Assembly: GCA_028700615.1 (NCBI GenBank)
Contig: JAQVSH010000096.1
Coordinates: 1-6,918 of the forward strand
Length of the DNA: 6,918 nucleotides
From: Bacteroidales bacterium
GTDB taxonomy: Bacteria > Bacteroidota > Bacteroidia > Bacteroidales > UBA4181
Direction: 5' to 3'
Positions 5,518-6,918 of this stretch are shown here, piece after piece. The notes beneath the pieces are model-generated. The model was given only the letters and a program-made list of their open reading frames with translations, had not been told where the DNA came from and made no database searches. Each line of letters opens with the position of its first letter. Position 1 is the stretch's first letter. The position numbers and the translations under genes are program-made.

Positions 5518-6918
5518 TTATTGTTTCTTCCAGATCTTTGTAATCTCTTCCAGTGTTTTCCCTTTGGTTTCAGGAACCATCTTCCATACAAAGAGGGCAG
5601 CAAGAACGCACATAGATGCATATAAACCATAGGAGAATACCGGGCTGAATTCATAAAGAGCCGGGAACGTAGAGGAAACAATATAGTTGAATACCCATTG
5701 AAAAGCAACCGCGATAGCAACTGCCTTCCCACGAATTGTATTCGGGAAAATCTCAGCAATCAACACCCAGCAAATCGGGCCCCAGGACATCATGAAGAAA
5801 GCCGAGTAAACAATTACACTGACAACAGGAACCATCCCTTTAATGCCAAAATAATCGCAGCCGGCTACAGCCAATGCACCTATTGCCATCCCGATAGAAC
5901 CCACAATCAACAATGGTTTACGGCCCACTTTTTCAACAGTGAAAATAGCCACCAGGGTAAAAGTAATGTTTACAATCCCCATCAACACGGTCTGGAACAT
6001 ACCTCCGCCATTGACCCCTACACTTTCAAAAATACGGGGTGCATAATACAAAACAGCGTTAATCCCGATAGCCTGTTGGAAAACAGAAAGTAAAATACCG
6101 ATCACGATCACGGTAACCCCATATGTAAGCAGTTTTTCCGTTTTTTCCTGCACCGTAGCCTTAATCTCATTCAGAATTTCTTTTGCTTTCTCAGTCCCGT
6201 TAATTCTTTCCAAAATGGTAAAGGACCTTTCATTCTGATTGATCATAGCCAGATAACGGGGTGATTCAGGCACAAAAAGAAGCAGTACTCCGAAAAGTGC
6301 GGAAGGAAACACAAGGCTTAAAAACATATACCTCCATCCGGTACTGGTCATCCATTCACCACCGGTCACAACTCCATTGGCAACCACTGGATTTTCGTGA
6401 TCACCCATAATCATGTAATTCACAAAATAAACAACCAGCATACCAAAGATGATCGCAAACTGGTTACACGAAACCAGCGTACCCCTGATATTAGAAGGTG
6501 CAATTTCAGCAATATACATCGGACAAACCGCCGAAGCCAAACCAACGCCAATACCACCCAAAACACGATAAGCATTAAAGGCTAGCATTAAGCTCATAGA
6601 CGGAACTCCTTTCGTAAAAAACAAAAATTCCGGATTAAAAGCCCCTAAGGCTGAACAGAAAAACAGCAACGCGGCCAGACGCAATGAATTACGACGGCCA
6701 AATTTCGTGGCCATATAACCCGATAGCAAACTACCGATGACACAACCTATCAATGCACTGGAGGCTGTAATTCCATGCCAGAACTTATTGTAACCAAATC
6801 CTCCTCCGGTAAAAAAGGCTTCTAATCCTTTTTCAGCCCCGGAGATTACCGCTGTATCATATCCAAAAAGCAAACCACCCAGAACAGCCACTAAAACTAT
6901 ACTGGTGAGATATAACGG
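5518..6918 (-). CDS. xylE: XylE-like sugar:H+ symporter of the major facilitator superfamily (N-terminus cut by window edge)
   Basis: An inner-membrane sugar porter of 12 helices that would import a monosaccharide with a proton. The frame is open to the right edge (466 residues visible); a GTG at 6891 is internal to helix 1, and upstream residues PLYLTSIVL continue it, so only the extreme N-terminus is missing. Counting from the edge: GGLLFGYDTAVISG (14-27) holds the coupling Asp21; FGRRNSL (73-79) is the loop 2-3 motif; RVLGGIGVGLAS (118-129) and PMYIAEIAP (133-141) follow; PESPRYL (217-223) precedes the central loop; then FQQAIGINAVLYYAP (280-294), VGRKPL (331-336), GPICWVLIAEIFP (380-392) and PETKGKTLEEI (449-459). 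Gln153, Gln281, Gln282, Asn287, Trp384 and Gln407 match sugar-binding positions of E. coli XylE, so xylose is the best guess; glucose or arabinose is possible. No sugar-use genes are in view. Confidence 0.9.
   Translation of the reverse strand, partial: PLYLTSIVLVAVLGGLLFGYDTAVISGAEKGLEAFFTGGGFGYNKFWHGITASSALIGCVIGSLLSGYMATKFGRRNSLRLAALLFFCSALGAFNPEFLFFTKGVPSMSLMLAFNAYRVLGGIGVGLASAVCPMYIAEIAPSNIRGTLVSCNQFAIIFGMLVVYFVNYMIMGDHENPVVANGVVTGGEWMTSTGWRYMFLSLVFPSALFGVLLLFVPESPRYLAMINQNERSFTILERINGTEKAKEILNEIKATVQEKTEKLLTYGVTVIVIGILLSVFQQAIGINAVLYYAPRIFESVGVNGGGMFQTVLMGIVNITFTLVAIFTVEKVGRKPLLIVGSIGMAIGALAVAGCDYFGIKGMVPVVSVIVYSAFFMMSWGPICWVLIAEIFPNTIRGKAVAIAVAFQWVFNYIVSSTFPALYEFSPVFSYGLYASMCVLAALFVWKMVPETKGKTLEEITKIWKKQ

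Noticed and set aside
5698..6093. 131-residue plus-strand open frame opposite the transporter gene
   Set aside because: Antisense shadow; the composition, rich in Asn, His and Thr, is what a reversed membrane-protein gene gives.

Overview
The window looks like chromosomal DNA of a Bacteroidota bacterium, probably a Bacteroidales-type anaerobe. The evidence is protein character, candidate promoters of the Bacteroidota form (TAnnTTTG -7 element), A-rich leaders without clear Shine-Dalgarno sequences, and moderate GC content. The genus cannot be named from the sequence. No transposon, phage, CRISPR, tRNA or rRNA was seen.

Layout. Positions 1-1238 (minus strand) hold the start of a histidine operon: hisG (384-1238) followed 8 bp later by hisD, which runs off the left edge. 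A Bacteroidota-type promoter lies in the 103-bp divergent gap. Positions 1342-2439 (plus) encode a membrane-anchored or exported endonuclease/exonuclease/phosphatase-fold protein. Its reading frame stays open far upstream, but the real start is the ATG at 1342. Positions 2440-2707 are a 268-bp leader followed by trpB2 (2708-4072, plus), a stand-alone tryptophan synthase beta-like enzyme. The trpB2 terminator lies inside the 3' end of the convergent gene. Positions 4075-5429 (minus) hold a two-gene unit, a nitroreductase followed by a creatininase-family hydrolase. Positions 5518-6918 (minus) hold a XylE-like sugar/H+ symporter cut by the right edge, followed by its own terminator.

The highlight is the trpB2 leader. 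It has all the parts of a ribosome-mediated tryptophan attenuator: a -7 promoter element, a 25-codon leader peptide with two nearly adjacent Trp codons (13 and 15), a pause-type hairpin just after those codons, an intrinsic terminator, and a 16-nt antiterminator pairing that excludes both hairpins. A ribosome stalled on the Trp codons would cover the 5' arm of the pause hairpin and favour readthrough. A ribosome reaching the leader stop would cover the antiterminator strand and favour termination. This ties the lone trpB2 to tryptophan starvation and fits a role in making Trp from free indole, although no trpA or other trp gene is in view.

The remaining genes are ordinary metabolic and transport genes. 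The nitroreductase-creatininase pair has no assignable substrate.
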